A stretch of DNA of 64,000 nucleotides from Streptomyces dengpaensis (GTDB taxonomy: Bacteria; Actinomycetota; Actinomycetes; Streptomycetales; Streptomycetaceae). The position numbers were made by a program, and so were the translations under genes. Position 1 is the stretch's first letter; each line of letters begins with the position of its first letter. The notes beneath the pieces are model-generated. The model was not told the origin of the DNA, searched no databases, and saw nothing but the letters and a program-made list of their open reading frames with translations. This document shows, piece after piece, positions 29,559 through 40,030 of this stretch. The stretch is taken from contig NZ_CP026652.1 of assembly GCF_002946835.1 (NCBI RefSeq), positions 7,192,001 to 7,256,000 on the forward strand, in the 5' to 3' direction.

Positions 29559-30821
29559 GTGAGCACCTTCAAGGCCCCCAAGGGCACGTACGACCTGATC
29601 CCGCCGGACAGCGCCACATACCTGGCCGTCCGCGAGGCGATCGCCGCCCCGCTGCGCAACTCCGGCTACGGCTACATCGAGACGCCCGGCTTCGAGAACG
29701 TCGAACTGTTCGCGCGCGGTGTCGGTGAGTCCACCGACATCGTGACGAAGGAGATGTACGCCTTCGAGACGAAGGGCGGCGACAAGCTCGCCCTGCGCCC
29801 GGAGGGCACGGCCTCCGTCCTGCGCGCGGCCCTGGAGGCCAGCCTGCACAAGGCGGGCAACCTCCCGGTCAAGCTCTGGTACTCGGGCTCGTACTACCGC
29901 TACGAGCGCCCGCAGAAGGGCCGTTACCGGCACTTCTCCCAGGTCGGCGCCGAGGCGATCGGCGCGGAGGACCCGGCGCTCGACGCCGAGCTGATCATCC
30001 TGGCGGACCAGGCGTACCGCTCGCTGGGCCTCCGTAACTTCCGGATCCTGCTGAACAGCCTGGGCGACAAGGAATGCCGTCCGGTGTACAGGGCGGCCCT
30101 GCAGGACTTCCTGCGCGGCATGGATCTGGACGAGGACACCCTGCGCCGCGCGGAGATCAACCCCCTGCGCGTCCTGGACGACAAGCGCCCGGACGTCCAG
30201 AAGCAGCTGGCCGGCGCGCCGCTCCTGCGTGACTACCTGTGCGACGCGTGCAAGGTGTACCACGAGGAGGTGCGCGAGCTGATCACGGCCGCGGGCGTCT
30301 CCTTCGAGGACGACCCGAAGCTGGTGCGCGGGCTCGACTACTACACCCGTACGACCTTCGAGTTCGTCCACGACGGCCTGGGCTCCCAGTCCGCGGTGGG
30401 CGGCGGCGGTCGCTACGACGGCCTCTCCGAGATGATCGGCGGTCCCGCGCTGCCGTCGGTCGGCTGGGCCCTCGGCGTCGACCGTACGGTGCTGGCGTTG
30501 GAGGCGGAGGGCGTCTCGCTCGAACTCCCCGCGTCCACCAGTGTGTTCGCGGTGCCGCTGGGCGAGGAGGCCCGGCGGGTCCTCTTCGGTGTCGTCACCG
30601 AGCTGCGGAAGCTCGGCGTGGCCGCCGACTTCTCGTACGGCGGGAAGGGGCTCAAGGGCGCGATGAAGAACGCGAACCGGAGCGGCGCCCGCTACACGAT
30701 CGTCGCCGGTGAGCGTGACCTCGCCGAGGGCGTCGTACAGCTCAAGGACATGGAGTCCGGTGAGCAGGTCGCGGTGGCCGTGGAGGCGATTGTGGCGGAG
30801 CTGGAGTCGAGGCTCGGCTGA
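29559..30821 (+). CDS. hisS: Histidyl-tRNA synthetase
   Basis: A 420-residue class II synthetase for tRNA-His. Motif 2 region [16 protein letters not shown], histidine-binding motif [15 protein letters not shown] and the C-terminal anticodon domain (about 325-420) are all present. GTG 29559 gives [12 protein letters not shown], the typical start. GTG 29544 is in frame (five more residues) and overlaps the upstream stop as GTGA, so it cannot be excluded. Confidence 0.97.
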   Translation: MSTFKAPKGTYDLIPPDSATYLAVREAIAAPLRNSGYGYIETPGFENVELFARGVGESTDIVTKEMYAFETKGGDKLALRPEGTASVLRAALEASLHKAGNLPVKLWYSGSYYRYERPQKGRYRHFSQVGAEAIGAEDPALDAELIILADQAYRSLGLRNFRILLNSLGDKECRPVYRAALQDFLRGMDLDEDTLRRAEINPLRVLDDKRPDVQKQLAGAPLLRDYLCDACKVYHEEVRELITAAGVSFEDDPKLVRGLDYYTRTTFEFVHDGLGSQSAVGGGGRYDGLSEMIGGPALPSVGWALGVDRTVLALEAEGVSLELPASTSVFAVPLGEEARRVLFGVVTELRKLGVAADFSYGGKGLKGAMKNANRSGARYTIVAGERDLAEGVVQLKDMESGEQVAVAVEAIVAELESRLG

Positions 30822-30966
30822 GGCGCGCGGGGGCGAGCGGGGGTGAGGCTTTTCGCCACCGCCGCCCCCGCCGTCGGTCCTTTATGTCCATCGAACGGTG
30901 GGCATCGGGGCGCGTACGGCACAATGACCGTACCCGCAGGCCCCTTCGAAGCTACGGAACGGCGTG

Positions 30967-31602
30967 ATGAGCAAGACGACAGCCAAGGACGTCTCGACCG
31001 ACCAGGAACGCGTCACCGCTCCCCGGACGGTCGGCGGCAGCCGTGGGCTCGCCGTGCTGCTGTTGATCACCGGTGCGGCCGGTCTGCTGGCCTCGTGGGT
31101 CATCACGATCGACAAGTTCAAGCTGCTGGAGAACCCGAACTTCGTGCCCGGGTGCAGCCTGAACCCGGTCGTCTCCTGCGGCAACATCATGAAGAGCGAC
31201 CAGGCCGAGGCCTTCGGGTTCCCCAACCCCATGCTGGGCCTCGTCGCGTACGGCATCGTCATCTGCGTCGGCATGAGCCTGCTCGCCCGGGCCACGTTCC
31301 CGCGCTGGTACTGGCTGACCTTCAACGCCGGCACTCTCTTCGGTGTCGGATTCTGCACCTGGCTGCAGTTCCAGTCGCTGTACCGCATCAACTCGCTGTG
31401 CCTGTGGTGCTCCCTGGCCTGGGTCGCCACGATCATCATGTTCTGGTACGTGACCTCGTCGAACATCCGCAACGACTTCCTGCCCGCACCGCGCTGGCTG
31501 AAGAGCTTCTTCGGCGAGTTCACCTGGGTCCTGCCGGTCCTGCACATCGGCATCATCGGGATGCTGATCCTGACCCGCTGGTGGGACTTCTGGACCAGCT
31601 GA
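30967..31602 (+). CDS. Vitamin K epoxide reductase family protein (VKOR)
   Basis: A 211-residue membrane protein with four to five membrane segments. The redox CxxC is C145-LW-C148; the loop cysteines are C63 and C71. In actinobacteria VKOR takes the place of DsbB: it reoxidises a DsbA-like partner and passes electrons to menaquinone, enabling disulfide formation outside the cell. No DsbA partner gene is adjacent. ATG 30967 directly follows an in-frame GTG at 30964. Confidence 0.93.
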   Translation: MSKTTAKDVSTDQERVTAPRTVGGSRGLAVLLLITGAAGLLASWVITIDKFKLLENPNFVPGCSLNPVVSCGNIMKSDQAEAFGFPNPMLGLVAYGIVICVGMSLLARATFPRWYWLTFNAGTLFGVGFCTWLQFQSLYRINSLCLWCSLAWVATIIMFWYVTSSNIRNDFLPAPRWLKSFFGEFTWVLPVLHIGIIGMLILTRWWDFWTS

Positions 31603-31659
31603 TTCCAGCCTTTTCGGGGCCGGGCAGCGTTGTCAGTGGTGTGACATAGGGTTTTCTAC

Positions 31660-33015
31660 GTGGAGCCCGACCTATTCACCGCCGCAGCGGAAGAACGCCA
31701 GGAGAAGGACCCGACCGGCAGCCCCCTGGCGGTACGGATGCGCCCGCGCACCCTCGACGAGGTCGTGGGCCAGCAGCATCTGCTGAAGCCGGGATCGCCC
31801 CTGCGCCGACTCGTCGGCGAGGGGAGCGGCGGCCCGGCGGGACCGTCCTCGGTGATCCTCTGGGGCCCGCCCGGCACCGGCAAGACGACCCTCGCGTACG
31901 TCGTCTCCAAGGCCACCAACAAGCGCTTCGTGGAGCTCTCCGCGATCACCGCGGGCGTCAAGGAAGTACGCGCGGTCATCGACGGAGCACGCCGCGCCAC
32001 CGGCGGCTTCGGCAAGGAGACCGTCCTCTTCCTCGACGAGATCCACCGCTTCAGCAAGGCCCAGCAGGACTCCCTGCTCCCGGCCGTCGAGAACCGCTGG
32101 GTGACGTTGATCGCCGCGACGACGGAGAACCCGTACTTCTCGGTGATCTCCCCCCTCCTCTCCCGCTCCCTCCTCCTCACCCTCGAACCGCTCACGGACG
32201 ACGACCTGCGCGGCCTCGTCAAGCGCGCGCTCACCGACGAGCGCGGCCTGAACGAAGCCGTGACCCTCCCCGAGGACACCGAGGAGCACCTGCTGCGGAT
32301 CGCCGGCGGCGACGCCCGCCGCGCCCTGACCGCCCTGGAGGCCGCGGCCGGAGCGGCCCTCGACAAGGGCGAGGCGGAGATCGGTCTCCAGACGCTGGAG
32401 GAGACGGTCGACCGTGCGGCCGTGAAGTACGACCGCGACGGCGACCAGCACTACGACGTGGCGAGCGCGCTCATCAAGTCCATCCGCGGCTCGGACGTCG
32501 ACGCCGCACTGCACTACCTGGCCCGGATGATCGAGGCCGGCGAAGACCCCCGCTTCATCGCCCGCCGCCTGATGATCTCCGCCAGCGAGGACATCGGCCT
32601 GGCCGATCCGAACGCGCTGCCCATAGCCGTGGCCGCCGCCCAGGCCGTCGCGATGATCGGCTTCCCCGAGGCCGCGCTCACCCTCAGCCACGCCACCATC
32701 GCCCTCGCCCTGGCGCCCAAGTCCAACGCCGCGACGATGGCGATCAGCGCCGCCATGGAGGACGTACGCAAGGGGCACGCGGGCCCGGTGCCGATCCATC
32801 TGCGCGACGGGCACTACAAGGGCGCGGCCAAGCTGGGGCACTCCCAGGGATACGTGTATCCGCACGACCTGCCCGAGGGCATCGCCGCCCAGCAGTACGC
32901 CCCGGAGCAGCTCAAGGACCGGGAGTACTACGCACCCACCCGCCACGGCGCCGAAGCGCGCTACGCGGACGCGGTGGAGTGGACCAGGAAGCACCTCGGT
33001 CGAGGGAAGCCTTGA
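31660..33015 (+). CDS. rarA: Replication-associated recombination ATPase RarA (MgsA)
   Basis: A 451-residue AAA+ clamp-loader-like protein. Walker [10 protein letters not shown] (69-77), Walker B FLDEIHRF, sensor 1 AATTEN, then the tetramerisation domain. It acts at stalled replication forks with SSB and polymerase. GTG 31660. The stop codon is the start of a 20-base direct repeat. Confidence 0.95.
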   Translation: MEPDLFTAAAEERQEKDPTGSPLAVRMRPRTLDEVVGQQHLLKPGSPLRRLVGEGSGGPAGPSSVILWGPPGTGKTTLAYVVSKATNKRFVELSAITAGVKEVRAVIDGARRATGGFGKETVLFLDEIHRFSKAQQDSLLPAVENRWVTLIAATTENPYFSVISPLLSRSLLLTLEPLTDDDLRGLVKRALTDERGLNEAVTLPEDTEEHLLRIAGGDARRALTALEAAAGAALDKGEAEIGLQTLEETVDRAAVKYDRDGDQHYDVASALIKSIRGSDVDAALHYLARMIEAGEDPRFIARRLMISASEDIGLADPNALPIAVAAAQAVAMIGFPEAALTLSHATIALALAPKSNAATMAISAAMEDVRKGHAGPVPIHLRDGHYKGAAKLGHSQGYVYPHDLPEGIAAQQYAPEQLKDREYYAPTRHGAEARYADAVEWTRKHLGRGKP

Positions 33016-33052
33016 TGCCTGTGGCCACGCCCTGATACCTGCGGCCACGCCC
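33013..33052. repeat. 20-bp tandem duplication starting at the rarA stop codon
   Basis: Copies TGATGCCTGTGGCCACGCCC (33013-33032) and TGATACCTGCGGCCACGCCC (33033-33052) differ at two positions. The first three bases are the rarA stop codon. Confidence 0.9.
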
Positions 33053-33081
33053 TCTGGTCGAAGGCGCTCCTGACCCCCCTG

Positions 33082-33398
33082 TAGAATGACTCCCAGCGCT
33101 GCGTCCCGTGTCCGGCTCCGGTCGGCACCACCAGAACGGGACATGCAGCCGGAGCCCCTGCCACCACGGAGGGATTCCAGGAGCGTCGCGCACCGTCGAA
33201 GGTGTCGCGGGCAGCCCACCACCACCCGGTACCGGGGACGGTCGGTGGGCCACTCGCGTGCTGCACGTATGTGCCCAGACCCAGGAGCGGCTGCCCGCCC
33301 CGTCCTCAGGGACGAGGAGGGTTTCCCGGGCTGCGGATGCGACCTCCCTTAACCCTGGTGAAGCCGTATTCACATCAGAAACACGAGGTGTTTGGTTC
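33082..33398 (+). promoter_or_regulatory. rpsD promoter and long folded leader
   Basis: This is most of the 383-base gap before rpsD; no coding region is supported in it. A -10 hexamer TAGAAT at 33082-33087 predicts a leader of about 305 bases. Inverted repeats suggest folding: GGCTCCGG with CCGGAGCC (about 33113-33158), GCCCACC with GGTGGGC around CCCGGTACCGGG (about 33212-33250), and CGTCC-TCA-GGGACG (about 33301-33315). The ribosome binding site ACGAGGTG is near 33383. S4 commonly represses its own mRNA, so this may be an S4-binding leader; that is inference. Confidence 0.5.
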
Positions 33399-34013
33399 AT
33401 GGCGAACCAGTCCCGCCCCAAGGTCAAGAAGTCGCGTGCCCTCGGCATCGCGCTGACCCCGAAGGCCGTCAAGTACTTCGAGGCCCGCCCCTACCCGCCG
33501 GGTGAGCACGGTCGCGGCCGTAAGCAGAACTCGGACTACAAGGTCCGTCTGCTCGAGAAGCAGCGTCTGCGCGCGCAGTACGACGTGTCCGAGCGCCAGC
33601 TCGTCCGCGCCTACGAGCGTGCCTCCAAGGTTCAGGGCAAGACCGGTGAGGCCCTGATCATCGAGCTGGAGCGTCGTCTCGACGCGCTGGTCCTGCGTTC
33701 GGGCATCGCCCGCACGATCTACCAGGCCCGCCAGATGGTCGTCCACGGCCACATCGAGGTCAACGGCCAGAAGGTCGACAAGCCGTCGTTCCGCGTCCGT
33801 CCCGACGACGTCGTGATGGTCCGCGAGCGCAGCCGTCCGAAGCCGCTGTTCGAGATCGCCCGCGAGGGTGGCTTCGCCGCCGACGGTGAGACCCCGCGCT
33901 ACCTCCAGGTGAACCTCAAGGCCCTGGCGTTCCGCCTGGACCGCGAGCCGAACCGCAAGGAGATCCCGGTGATCTGCGACGAGCAGCTCGTCGTCGAGTA
34001 CTACGCCCGCTGA
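33399..34013 (+). CDS. rpsD: 30S ribosomal protein S4
   Basis: A 204-residue primary 16S rRNA-binding protein, of the length usual for actinobacteria. The S4 RNA-binding domain (about 94-155) contains [40 protein letters not shown] 33399 is used; the frame stays open upstream through the leader but encodes nothing S4-like. It stands alone here, outside the large ribosomal operons, as in other actinobacteria. Confidence 0.98.
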   Translation: MANQSRPKVKKSRALGIALTPKAVKYFEARPYPPGEHGRGRKQNSDYKVRLLEKQRLRAQYDVSERQLVRAYERASKVQGKTGEALIIELERRLDALVLRSGIARTIYQARQMVVHGHIEVNGQKVDKPSFRVRPDDVVMVRERSRPKPLFEIAREGGFAADGETPRYLQVNLKALAFRLDREPNRKEIPVICDEQLVVEYYAR

Positions 34014-34047
34014 TCCTCCGGCGGACGTAGCACCACCTGCGCGTCAG

Positions 34048-34088
34048 CCCGCCGTGTCCCCGCCCTTCGAGGCGGGCGATGCGGCGGG
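34048..34088 (+). terminator. rpsD terminator
   Basis: Nested stem 35 bases after the rpsD stop: outer CCCGCCG (34048-34054)/CGGCGGG (34082-34088), inner CCCGCC/GGCGGG around CTTCGA. Confidence 0.65.
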
Positions 34089-34239
34089 CTTCCGCATGTC
34101 CGGGGGCATCCTGCGGGGCGAGGGCACCGCACCGAGGGGCCGTGCCCGCGGGAGCCGTTAATGCGGTACGAAGCGGCGGTCGTGGCGCGATAGGCTCGGG
34201 GCACGACTTTTCGATGTTCAGGTACGCATAAGGGAGCGG

Positions 34240-34683
34240 GTGCGCACAGTGTCCGGTGGAGAGGTGGCCGGGATTCTGGTGGCCGTCTTCTGGGCGATCC
34301 TGGTCTCCTTCCTCGCCGTCGCACTGGCGAGGCTGGCCCAGACGCTCAGGGCGACCACCAAGCTCGTCGCGGACGTGACCGACCAGGCCGTCCCGCTCCT
34401 GGCGGACGCCTCCGCGGCGGTGCGCTCCGCGCAGACGCAGATCGACCGGGTCGACGCCATCGCGTCGGACGTCCAGGAGGTCACGTCGAACGCGTCGGCG
34501 CTGTCCACCACCGTCGCCTCCACCTTCGGCGGCCCCCTGGTCAAGGTGGCGGCGTTCGGGTACGGCGTGCGCCGGGCCATCGGAGGCCGTCGTGAGAGTG
34601 TGCCCGACAAGGCGTCCCGACGTACCGTGATCGTGGGCCGCACCGTCCCGTCCGCGCGGCGGGAAAAGCGGAAGAAGGACTGA
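34240..34683 (+). CDS. DUF948-type membrane-anchored protein
   Basis: A 147-residue protein (GTG 34240) or 144 residues (GTG 34249); the AGGGAG site lies 3 or 12 bases from them, so the start is not settled. One N-terminal membrane segment (about 9-30) is followed by a helical heptad region (LVADVTDQAVPLLADASAAVRSAQTQIDRV) and a basic tail, the layout of DUF948 proteins. Function unknown. The next small membrane gene and alaS follow closely, so these appear co-transcribed. Confidence 0.75.
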   Translation: MRTVSGGEVAGILVAVFWAILVSFLAVALARLAQTLRATTKLVADVTDQAVPLLADASAAVRSAQTQIDRVDAIASDVQEVTSNASALSTTVASTFGGPLVKVAAFGYGVRRAIGGRRESVPDKASRRTVIVGRTVPSARREKRKKD

Positions 34684-34690
34684 CGCAGCG

Positions 34691-35023
34691 ATGTTCCGCC
34701 GTACGTTCTGGTTCACCGCCGGCGCAGCCGCGGGAGTATGGGCCACCACCAAGGTCAACCGCAAGCTCAAGCAGCTGACCCCCGAAAGCCTCGCGGCGCA
34801 GGCCGCGAACAAGGCGATCGAGGCGGGCCACCGGCTCAAGGACTTCGCGCTCGACGTCCGCGACGGCATGGCCCAGCGGGAGGCCGAACTCGGCGAGGTG
34901 CTCGGGCTCAATGACCACCCCGAAGTGCCTGGCCCGCGGCGTGTCGCCGCCATCGAGAACCGCAACAACCCCAAGTACGTCGAGAGGTCGACGTACTCGT
35001 ACAACCGGAATGAGGACCACTGA
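34691..35023 (+). CDS. Small conserved membrane-associated protein (DUF6167-like)
   Basis: A 110-residue protein with a short N-terminal hydrophobic segment ([20 protein letters not shown]), an amphipathic Ala/Glu-rich helix and a polar C-terminus ending in YSYNRNEDH. It resembles the actinobacterial DUF6167 family next to alaS; function unknown. The stop and the alaS ATG overlap by one base (TGATG), which suggests translational coupling. Confidence 0.75.
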   Translation: MFRRTFWFTAGAAAGVWATTKVNRKLKQLTPESLAAQAANKAIEAGHRLKDFALDVRDGMAQREAELGEVLGLNDHPEVPGPRRVAAIENRNNPKYVERSTYSYNRNEDH

Positions 35024-37695
35024 TGGAGTCGGCTGAAATCCGCCGCCGCTGGTTGAGCTTCTTCGAGGAGCGCGGTCACACCGTCGTCCCTTCGGCGTCG
35101 CTCATCGCGGACGACCCGACTCTGCTCCTGGTCCCCGCGGGCATGGTCCCCTTCAAGCCGTACTTCCTCGGCGAGGTCAAGCCGCCCTATTCGCGCGCCA
35201 CCAGCGTGCAGAAGTGCGTGCGCACGCCCGACATCGAAGAGGTCGGCAAGACCACCCGGCACGGCACGTTCTTCCAGATGTGCGGCAACTTCTCCTTCGG
35301 TGACTACTTCAAGGAAGGTGCCATCACCTACGCCTGGGAGCTGCTCACCTCGCCCCAGGACAAGGGTGGTTACGGGCTCGACCCCGAGCGCCTGTGGGTG
35401 ACGGTCTACCTCGACGACGACGAGGCCGAGCAGATCTGGCGCGAAAAGATCGGCGTCCCCGCCGAGCGCATCCAGCGCCTCGGCAAGAAGGACAACTACT
35501 GGTCCATGGGCGTCCCCGGCCCCTGCGGCCCGTGTTCCGAGATCAACTACGACCGCGGCCCCGAGTTCGGCGTCGAGGGCGGCCCGGCCGTCAACGACGA
35601 GCGGTACGTGGAGATCTGGAACCTGGTCTTCATGCAGTACGAGCGCGGCGAGGGCACCTCGAAGGAGGACTTCGACATCCTCGGCGAGCTGCCCAGCAAG
35701 AACATCGACACCGGTCTCGGCCTCGAGCGACTCGCCATGATTCTGCAGGACGTGCAGAACATGTACGAGATCGACACCTCCATGGCCGTCATCAAGAAGG
35801 CCACCGAGCTGACGGGCGTCGAGTACGGCGCCGCCCACGAATCCGACGTCTCCCTGCGCGTGGTCACCGACCACATGCGCACGTCCGTGATGCTCATCGG
35901 CGACGGTGTGACCCCCGGCAACGAGGGCCGTGGCTACGTGCTGCGCCGCATCATGCGCCGCGCCATCCGCAACATGCGCCTCCTCGGCGCCACCGGTCCG
36001 GTCGTCAAGGACCTCATCGACGTCGTGATCGAGATGATGGGCCAGCAGTACCCGGAGCTCATCGCCGACCGGCAGCGCATCGAGACCGTGGCCCTCGCCG
36101 AGGAGGCCGCCTTCCTCAAGACGCTGAAGGCCGGCACGAACATCCTCGACACGGCCATCACCGACACCAAGGAGTCCGGCGGCAAGGTCCTGCCCGGCGA
36201 CAAGGCCTTCCTGCTCCATGACACCTGGGGCTTCCCGATCGACCTCACCCTCGAAATGGCCGCCGAACAGGGCCTTTCCGTGGACGAGGACGGCTTCCGG
36301 CGCCTGATGAAGGAGCAGCGGGACAAGGCCAAGGCCGACGCCCTGGCCAAGAAAGTCGGCCACGCCGACCTCGGCGCCTACCGGCAGATCGCCGACGCCG
36401 CCGGTGAGACCGACTTCATCGGCTACGACCGGACCGAGGGCGAGTCGACGATCGTCGGCATCCTGGTCGACGGTCTGTCGTCTCCCGCCGCCACCGAGGG
36501 CGACGAGGTCGAGATCGTCCTCGACCGCACCCCGTTCTACGCCGAGGGCGGCGGCCAGATCGGCGACACAGGCCGCATCAAGCTGGACACCGGCGCCGTC
36601 ATCGAGGTCCGCGACTGCCAGAAGCCGGTCCCGGGCGTGTACGTCCACAAGGGCGTCGTCCAGGTCGGCGAGGTGACGGTCGGCGCCAAGGCCCACGCCT
36701 CGATCGACTTCCGCCGCCGCAAGGCCATCGCCCGAGCCCACTCGGCCACGCACCTCACCCACCAGGCCCTGCGCGACGCCCTCGGCCCGACGGCCGCCCA
36801 GGCCGGTTCCGAGAACCAGCCCGGCCGATTCCGCTTCGACTTCGGTTCCCCGTCCGCCGTTCCGACGGCCGTGATGACCGACGTCGAGCAGAAGATCAAC
36901 GAGGTGCTCGCCCGCGACCTGGACGTCCAGGCCGAGGTCATGAGCATCGACGAGGCCAAGCAGCAGGGCGCCATCGCCGAGTTCGGCGAGAAGTACGGCG
37001 AGCGCGTGCGCGTCGTCACCATCGGCGACTTCTCCAAGGAGCTGTGCGGCGGTACGCACGTCCACAACACCGCCCAGCTCGGCCTGGTCAAGCTGCTCGG
37101 CGAGTCGTCGATCGGCTCCGGCGTACGGCGCATCGAGGCCCTCGTCGGCGTCGACGCGTACAACTTCCTCGCCCGTGAGCACACGGTCGTCGCCCAGCTC
37201 CAGGAGCTGATCAAGGGCCGCCCCGAGGAGCTCCCGGAGAAGGTCTCCGCCATGCTCGGCAAACTGAAGGACGCCGAGAAGGAGATCGAGAAGTTCCGCG
37301 GGGAAAAGGTCCTCCAGGCCGCCGCCGGTCTCGTCAAGTCCGCCAAGGATGTGCGGGGCGTCGCCCTGGTCACCGGCCAGGTCCCGGACGGCACCACCGC
37401 CGACGACCTGCGCAAGCTGGTCCTCGACGTGCGCGGCCGCATCCAGGGCGGCCGGGCCGCCGTGGTCGCCCTGTTCACCACGGTCAACGGCAAGCCGCTG
37501 ACGGTCATCGCCACCAACGACGCCGCCCGCGAGCGCGGCCTCAAGGCCGGTGACCTGGTCCGTACGGCCGCCAAGACCCTCGGTGGCGGCGGTGGCGGCA
37601 AGCCGGACGTCGCCCAGGGCGGCGGCCAGAACCCGGCCGCCATCGGCGAGGCCGTCGACGCCGTCGAACGCCTCGTGGCGGAGACGGCCAAGTAA
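35023..37695 (+). CDS. alaS: Alanyl-tRNA synthetase
   Basis: An 890-residue class II synthetase. N-terminal catalytic domain with [20 protein letters not shown] and GNFSFGDYF; the editing domain with the zinc-binding [12 protein letters not shown] and CGGTHV; and the C-terminal oligomerisation domain with a Gly-rich [15 protein letters not shown] segment. It edits mischarged Ser and Gly. Start overlaps the upstream stop (TGATG). Confidence 0.98.
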   Translation: MESAEIRRRWLSFFEERGHTVVPSASLIADDPTLLLVPAGMVPFKPYFLGEVKPPYSRATSVQKCVRTPDIEEVGKTTRHGTFFQMCGNFSFGDYFKEGAITYAWELLTSPQDKGGYGLDPERLWVTVYLDDDEAEQIWREKIGVPAERIQRLGKKDNYWSMGVPGPCGPCSEINYDRGPEFGVEGGPAVNDERYVEIWNLVFMQYERGEGTSKEDFDILGELPSKNIDTGLGLERLAMILQDVQNMYEIDTSMAVIKKATELTGVEYGAAHESDVSLRVVTDHMRTSVMLIGDGVTPGNEGRGYVLRRIMRRAIRNMRLLGATGPVVKDLIDVVIEMMGQQYPELIADRQRIETVALAEEAAFLKTLKAGTNILDTAITDTKESGGKVLPGDKAFLLHDTWGFPIDLTLEMAAEQGLSVDEDGFRRLMKEQRDKAKADALAKKVGHADLGAYRQIADAAGETDFIGYDRTEGESTIVGILVDGLSSPAATEGDEVEIVLDRTPFYAEGGGQIGDTGRIKLDTGAVIEVRDCQKPVPGVYVHKGVVQVGEVTVGAKAHASIDFRRRKAIARAHSATHLTHQALRDALGPTAAQAGSENQPGRFRFDFGSPSAVPTAVMTDVEQKINEVLARDLDVQAEVMSIDEAKQQGAIAEFGEKYGERVRVVTIGDFSKELCGGTHVHNTAQLGLVKLLGESSIGSGVRRIEALVGVDAYNFLAREHTVVAQLQELIKGRPEELPEKVSAMLGKLKDAEKEIEKFRGEKVLQAAAGLVKSAKDVRGVALVTGQVPDGTTADDLRKLVLDVRGRIQGGRAAVVALFTTVNGKPLTVIATNDAARERGLKAGDLVRTAAKTLGGGGGGKPDVAQGGGQNPAAIGEAVDAVERLVAETAK

Positions 37696-37708
37696 GGACT
37701 TCGTGGAG

Positions 37709-38173
37709 ATGCGCAGAGGACGCCGCCTCGCGATCGATGTCGGGGACGCCCGTATCGGGGTCGCCTCGTGCGACCCCGACGGGATCCTCGCGACACCGGT
37801 GGAGACGGTCCCGGGGCGTGACATCCCGGCCGCCCACCGCCGGTTGAGACAGCTCGTCGAGGAGTACGAGCCGATCGAGGTCGTCGTCGGACTCCCTCGC
37901 TCCCTCAAGGGGGGCGAGGGCCCGGCCGCCGTCAAGGTCCGCGCCTTCGCCCAGGAGCTCGCGGGCGGCATCGCGCCGGTTCCCGTGAGGCTCGTGGACG
38001 AGAGGATGACCACAGTGACGGCCAGCCAGGGCCTGCGCGCCTCCGGCGTAAAGTCCAAAAAGGGCCGCTCTGTCATCGACCAGGCGGCCGCCGTGATCAT
38101 TTTGCAGCAGGCTCTGGAATCCGAACGAGTGTCAGGTAAAGCTCCCGGCGAGGGCGTCGAAGTGGTCATCTGA
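37709..38173 (+). CDS. ruvX: Putative pre-16S rRNA nuclease / Holliday junction resolvase-like (YqgF)
   Basis: A 154-residue RNase H-fold protein. LAIDVGDARIGVA with D10 is the first catalytic acid; VVVGLPRSLKGGEGP and VDERMTTV carry the others. The family trims the 5' end of 16S rRNA in E. coli. ATG 37709 is chosen over GTG 37703; AAGGA lies ten bases upstream. It sits after alaS and before mltG, a conserved order in actinobacteria. Confidence 0.93.
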   Translation: MRRGRRLAIDVGDARIGVASCDPDGILATPVETVPGRDIPAAHRRLRQLVEEYEPIEVVVGLPRSLKGGEGPAAVKVRAFAQELAGGIAPVPVRLVDERMTTVTASQGLRASGVKSKKGRSVIDQAAAVIILQQALESERVSGKAPGEGVEVVI

Positions 38174-38296
38174 TCGCGGTACGGTAACGTTCCGCGCGAT
38201 GCGGCGGCGTTCGAACAGCCGCCGCACAGCAAAGAGGCGGACGGGAGCCGTGCCACAAGCGCCGACAGCCGCCGCCTCGCGGCTCGTAGGGGATCG

Positions 38297-40030
38297 ATGA
38301 CTGAGTATGGCCGGGGCCCAGGCTCCGAACCGTGGCATCCCGAGGACCCGTTGTACGGGGACGGCGGATGGAGAGGACAGGCTGCCGACGGCCAGTCCTC
38401 CTACGGCGGCCGGCAGCAGCAGTATCCGCAGCAGCCGCAGCAACAACAGCAGCAGCAGTACGGCGACTGGGCCACCGGGCAGCAGCCCGTGTACGGCCAG
38501 GAGCAGCAACAGTACGGCGGCCAGGGCCAGCAGCAGTATCAGCAGTTCCCGGCTCAGGATCACCCGCAGTACGCGGACCAGCCGCAGCACCACTACCACG
38601 GCCAGGCCCAGCAGCAGTACGGCGGTCAGGGCGGACAGCAGCAGTACAACGACGGCAGCTGGGACACCGGGGCGCACCCTCAGGTCCCGTACGCCGCTGA
38701 TCCGGCGGACCCCTACGCGGGCCAGTACAACGGTGGGCAGCCGGACCACTACGGCACAGCCGACGCCTACCCGCCGCCCGAGCCGCCCGCCCGCCGCCGC
38801 GCCGAACCCGAACCGGAGACGGACTGGGACCCCGGCCCGGACCAGGGCGAGCACGCCTTCTTCGCCGGTGATGGCGACGATGACGACGACGATCCGAAGG
38901 GCGGCCGTGGCCGCGGTGACCGCCGCGGCCAGGGCGGCGGCAAGGGCAAGAAGGGCCGCAGCGGCGTTGCCTGCCTGGTGGTCGTCCTGGTCTTCGGCGG
39001 CGGGATCGCCGGGGTCGGGTACTACGGCTACCAGTTCTACCAAGACCGGTTCGGCCCGGCGCCGGACTACGCGGGGGACGGCACGAGTGAGACTGTCATG
39101 GTCCAGATCCCCGGTGGTGCGGGCGGCTACGAGATCGGTCAGGAGCTGAAGGCGCGGGGCGTCGTCAAGAGCGTCGACGCCTTCGTGTCCGCGCAGAAGA
39201 ACAACCCCGACGGGGACAAGATCCAGGCCGGCGCCTATCTGCTGAACAAGGAGATGTCCGCCGCGAGCGCCGTCGAGCTGATGCTCGACCCCAAGAGCCA
39301 GAACAACGTGATCGTTGCCGAGGGCCGGCGCAATTCCCAGGTCTACGCGGCGATCGACAAGAAACTCCAACTGCGCAGCGGCACCACCCAAGCCGTCGCC
39401 AAGAAGAAGTACAAGAGTCTCGGACTTCCTGACTGGGCGAACACGAACAGCGACATCAAGGATCCGCTGGAAGGATTCCTCTACCCGGCCGCCTATCCCG
39501 CGGCCAAGGGCATGAAGCCCGAGGACGTACTGAAGCAAATGGTGGCGCAGGCCACGGAGAAGTACGCGGGGATGGACCTCAAGGAGAAGGCCGAGGAGCT
39601 CGACCTGGAGAACCCGCTGGAGTTCATCACGGTCGCGAGTCTCGTCCAGGCCGAGGGGAAGACCCATGACGACTTCCGGAAGATGGCCGAGGTCGTCTAC
39701 AACCGGCTGAAGTCCAGCAACACCGAGACCAACCAGCTGCTCCAGTTCGACTCGACCTTCAACTACTTGAAGGGCCAGAGTAAGATCCACATCACCGAGC
39801 AAGAGATCAACAGCAATAAGGACCCGTACAACACGTACACCCAGAAGGGTCTGCCGCCCGGACCGATCGGCAACCCGGGTGATGAGGCGTTGAGTGCGGC
39901 TCTCAACCCGACCGACGACGGCTGGATCTACTTCGTGGCGACCGACGGTCACACCAACACCGAATTCGCCAAGACGTACGACGAATTCGTGAAGCTCAGG
40001 GACAAATTCAATGCGAACTCGGGCAACTGA
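38297..40030 (+). CDS. mltG: Endolytic peptidoglycan transglycosylase MltG
   Basis: A 577-residue membrane protein. Residues 1-220 form a cytoplasmic extension: Gln/Tyr/Gly-rich with runs of Q (40-120), then acidic and then basic stretches. One membrane segment lies at about 222-244, followed by the LysM-like and YceG catalytic domain with E453 (SLVQAEG), EGFLYPAAY and YNTYTQKGLPPGPIGNPG. The enzyme cuts nascent glycan strands and sets their length. The long Q-rich tail is a Streptomyces-type feature and possibly a partner-binding region. The last 20 bases overlap aroE. Confidence 0.95.
   Translation: MTEYGRGPGSEPWHPEDPLYGDGGWRGQAADGQSSYGGRQQQYPQQPQQQQQQQYGDWATGQQPVYGQEQQQYGGQGQQQYQQFPAQDHPQYADQPQHHYHGQAQQQYGGQGGQQQYNDGSWDTGAHPQVPYAADPADPYAGQYNGGQPDHYGTADAYPPPEPPARRRAEPEPETDWDPGPDQGEHAFFAGDGDDDDDDPKGGRGRGDRRGQGGGKGKKGRSGVACLVVVLVFGGGIAGVGYYGYQFYQDRFGPAPDYAGDGTSETVMVQIPGGAGGYEIGQELKARGVVKSVDAFVSAQKNNPDGDKIQAGAYLLNKEMSAASAVELMLDPKSQNNVIVAEGRRNSQVYAAIDKKLQLRSGTTQAVAKKKYKSLGLPDWANTNSDIKDPLEGFLYPAAYPAAKGMKPEDVLKQMVAQATEKYAGMDLKEKAEELDLENPLEFITVASLVQAEGKTHDDFRKMAEVVYNRLKSSNTETNQLLQFDSTFNYLKGQSKIHITEQEINSNKDPYNTYTQKGLPPGPIGNPGDEALSAALNPTDDGWIYFVATDGHTNTEFAKTYDEFVKLRDKFNANSGN

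Noticed and set aside
33108..33398. Coding extension of rpsD upstream of 33399
   Set aside because: The translation is unlike S4, and the known length and the ribosome binding site fit ATG 33399.
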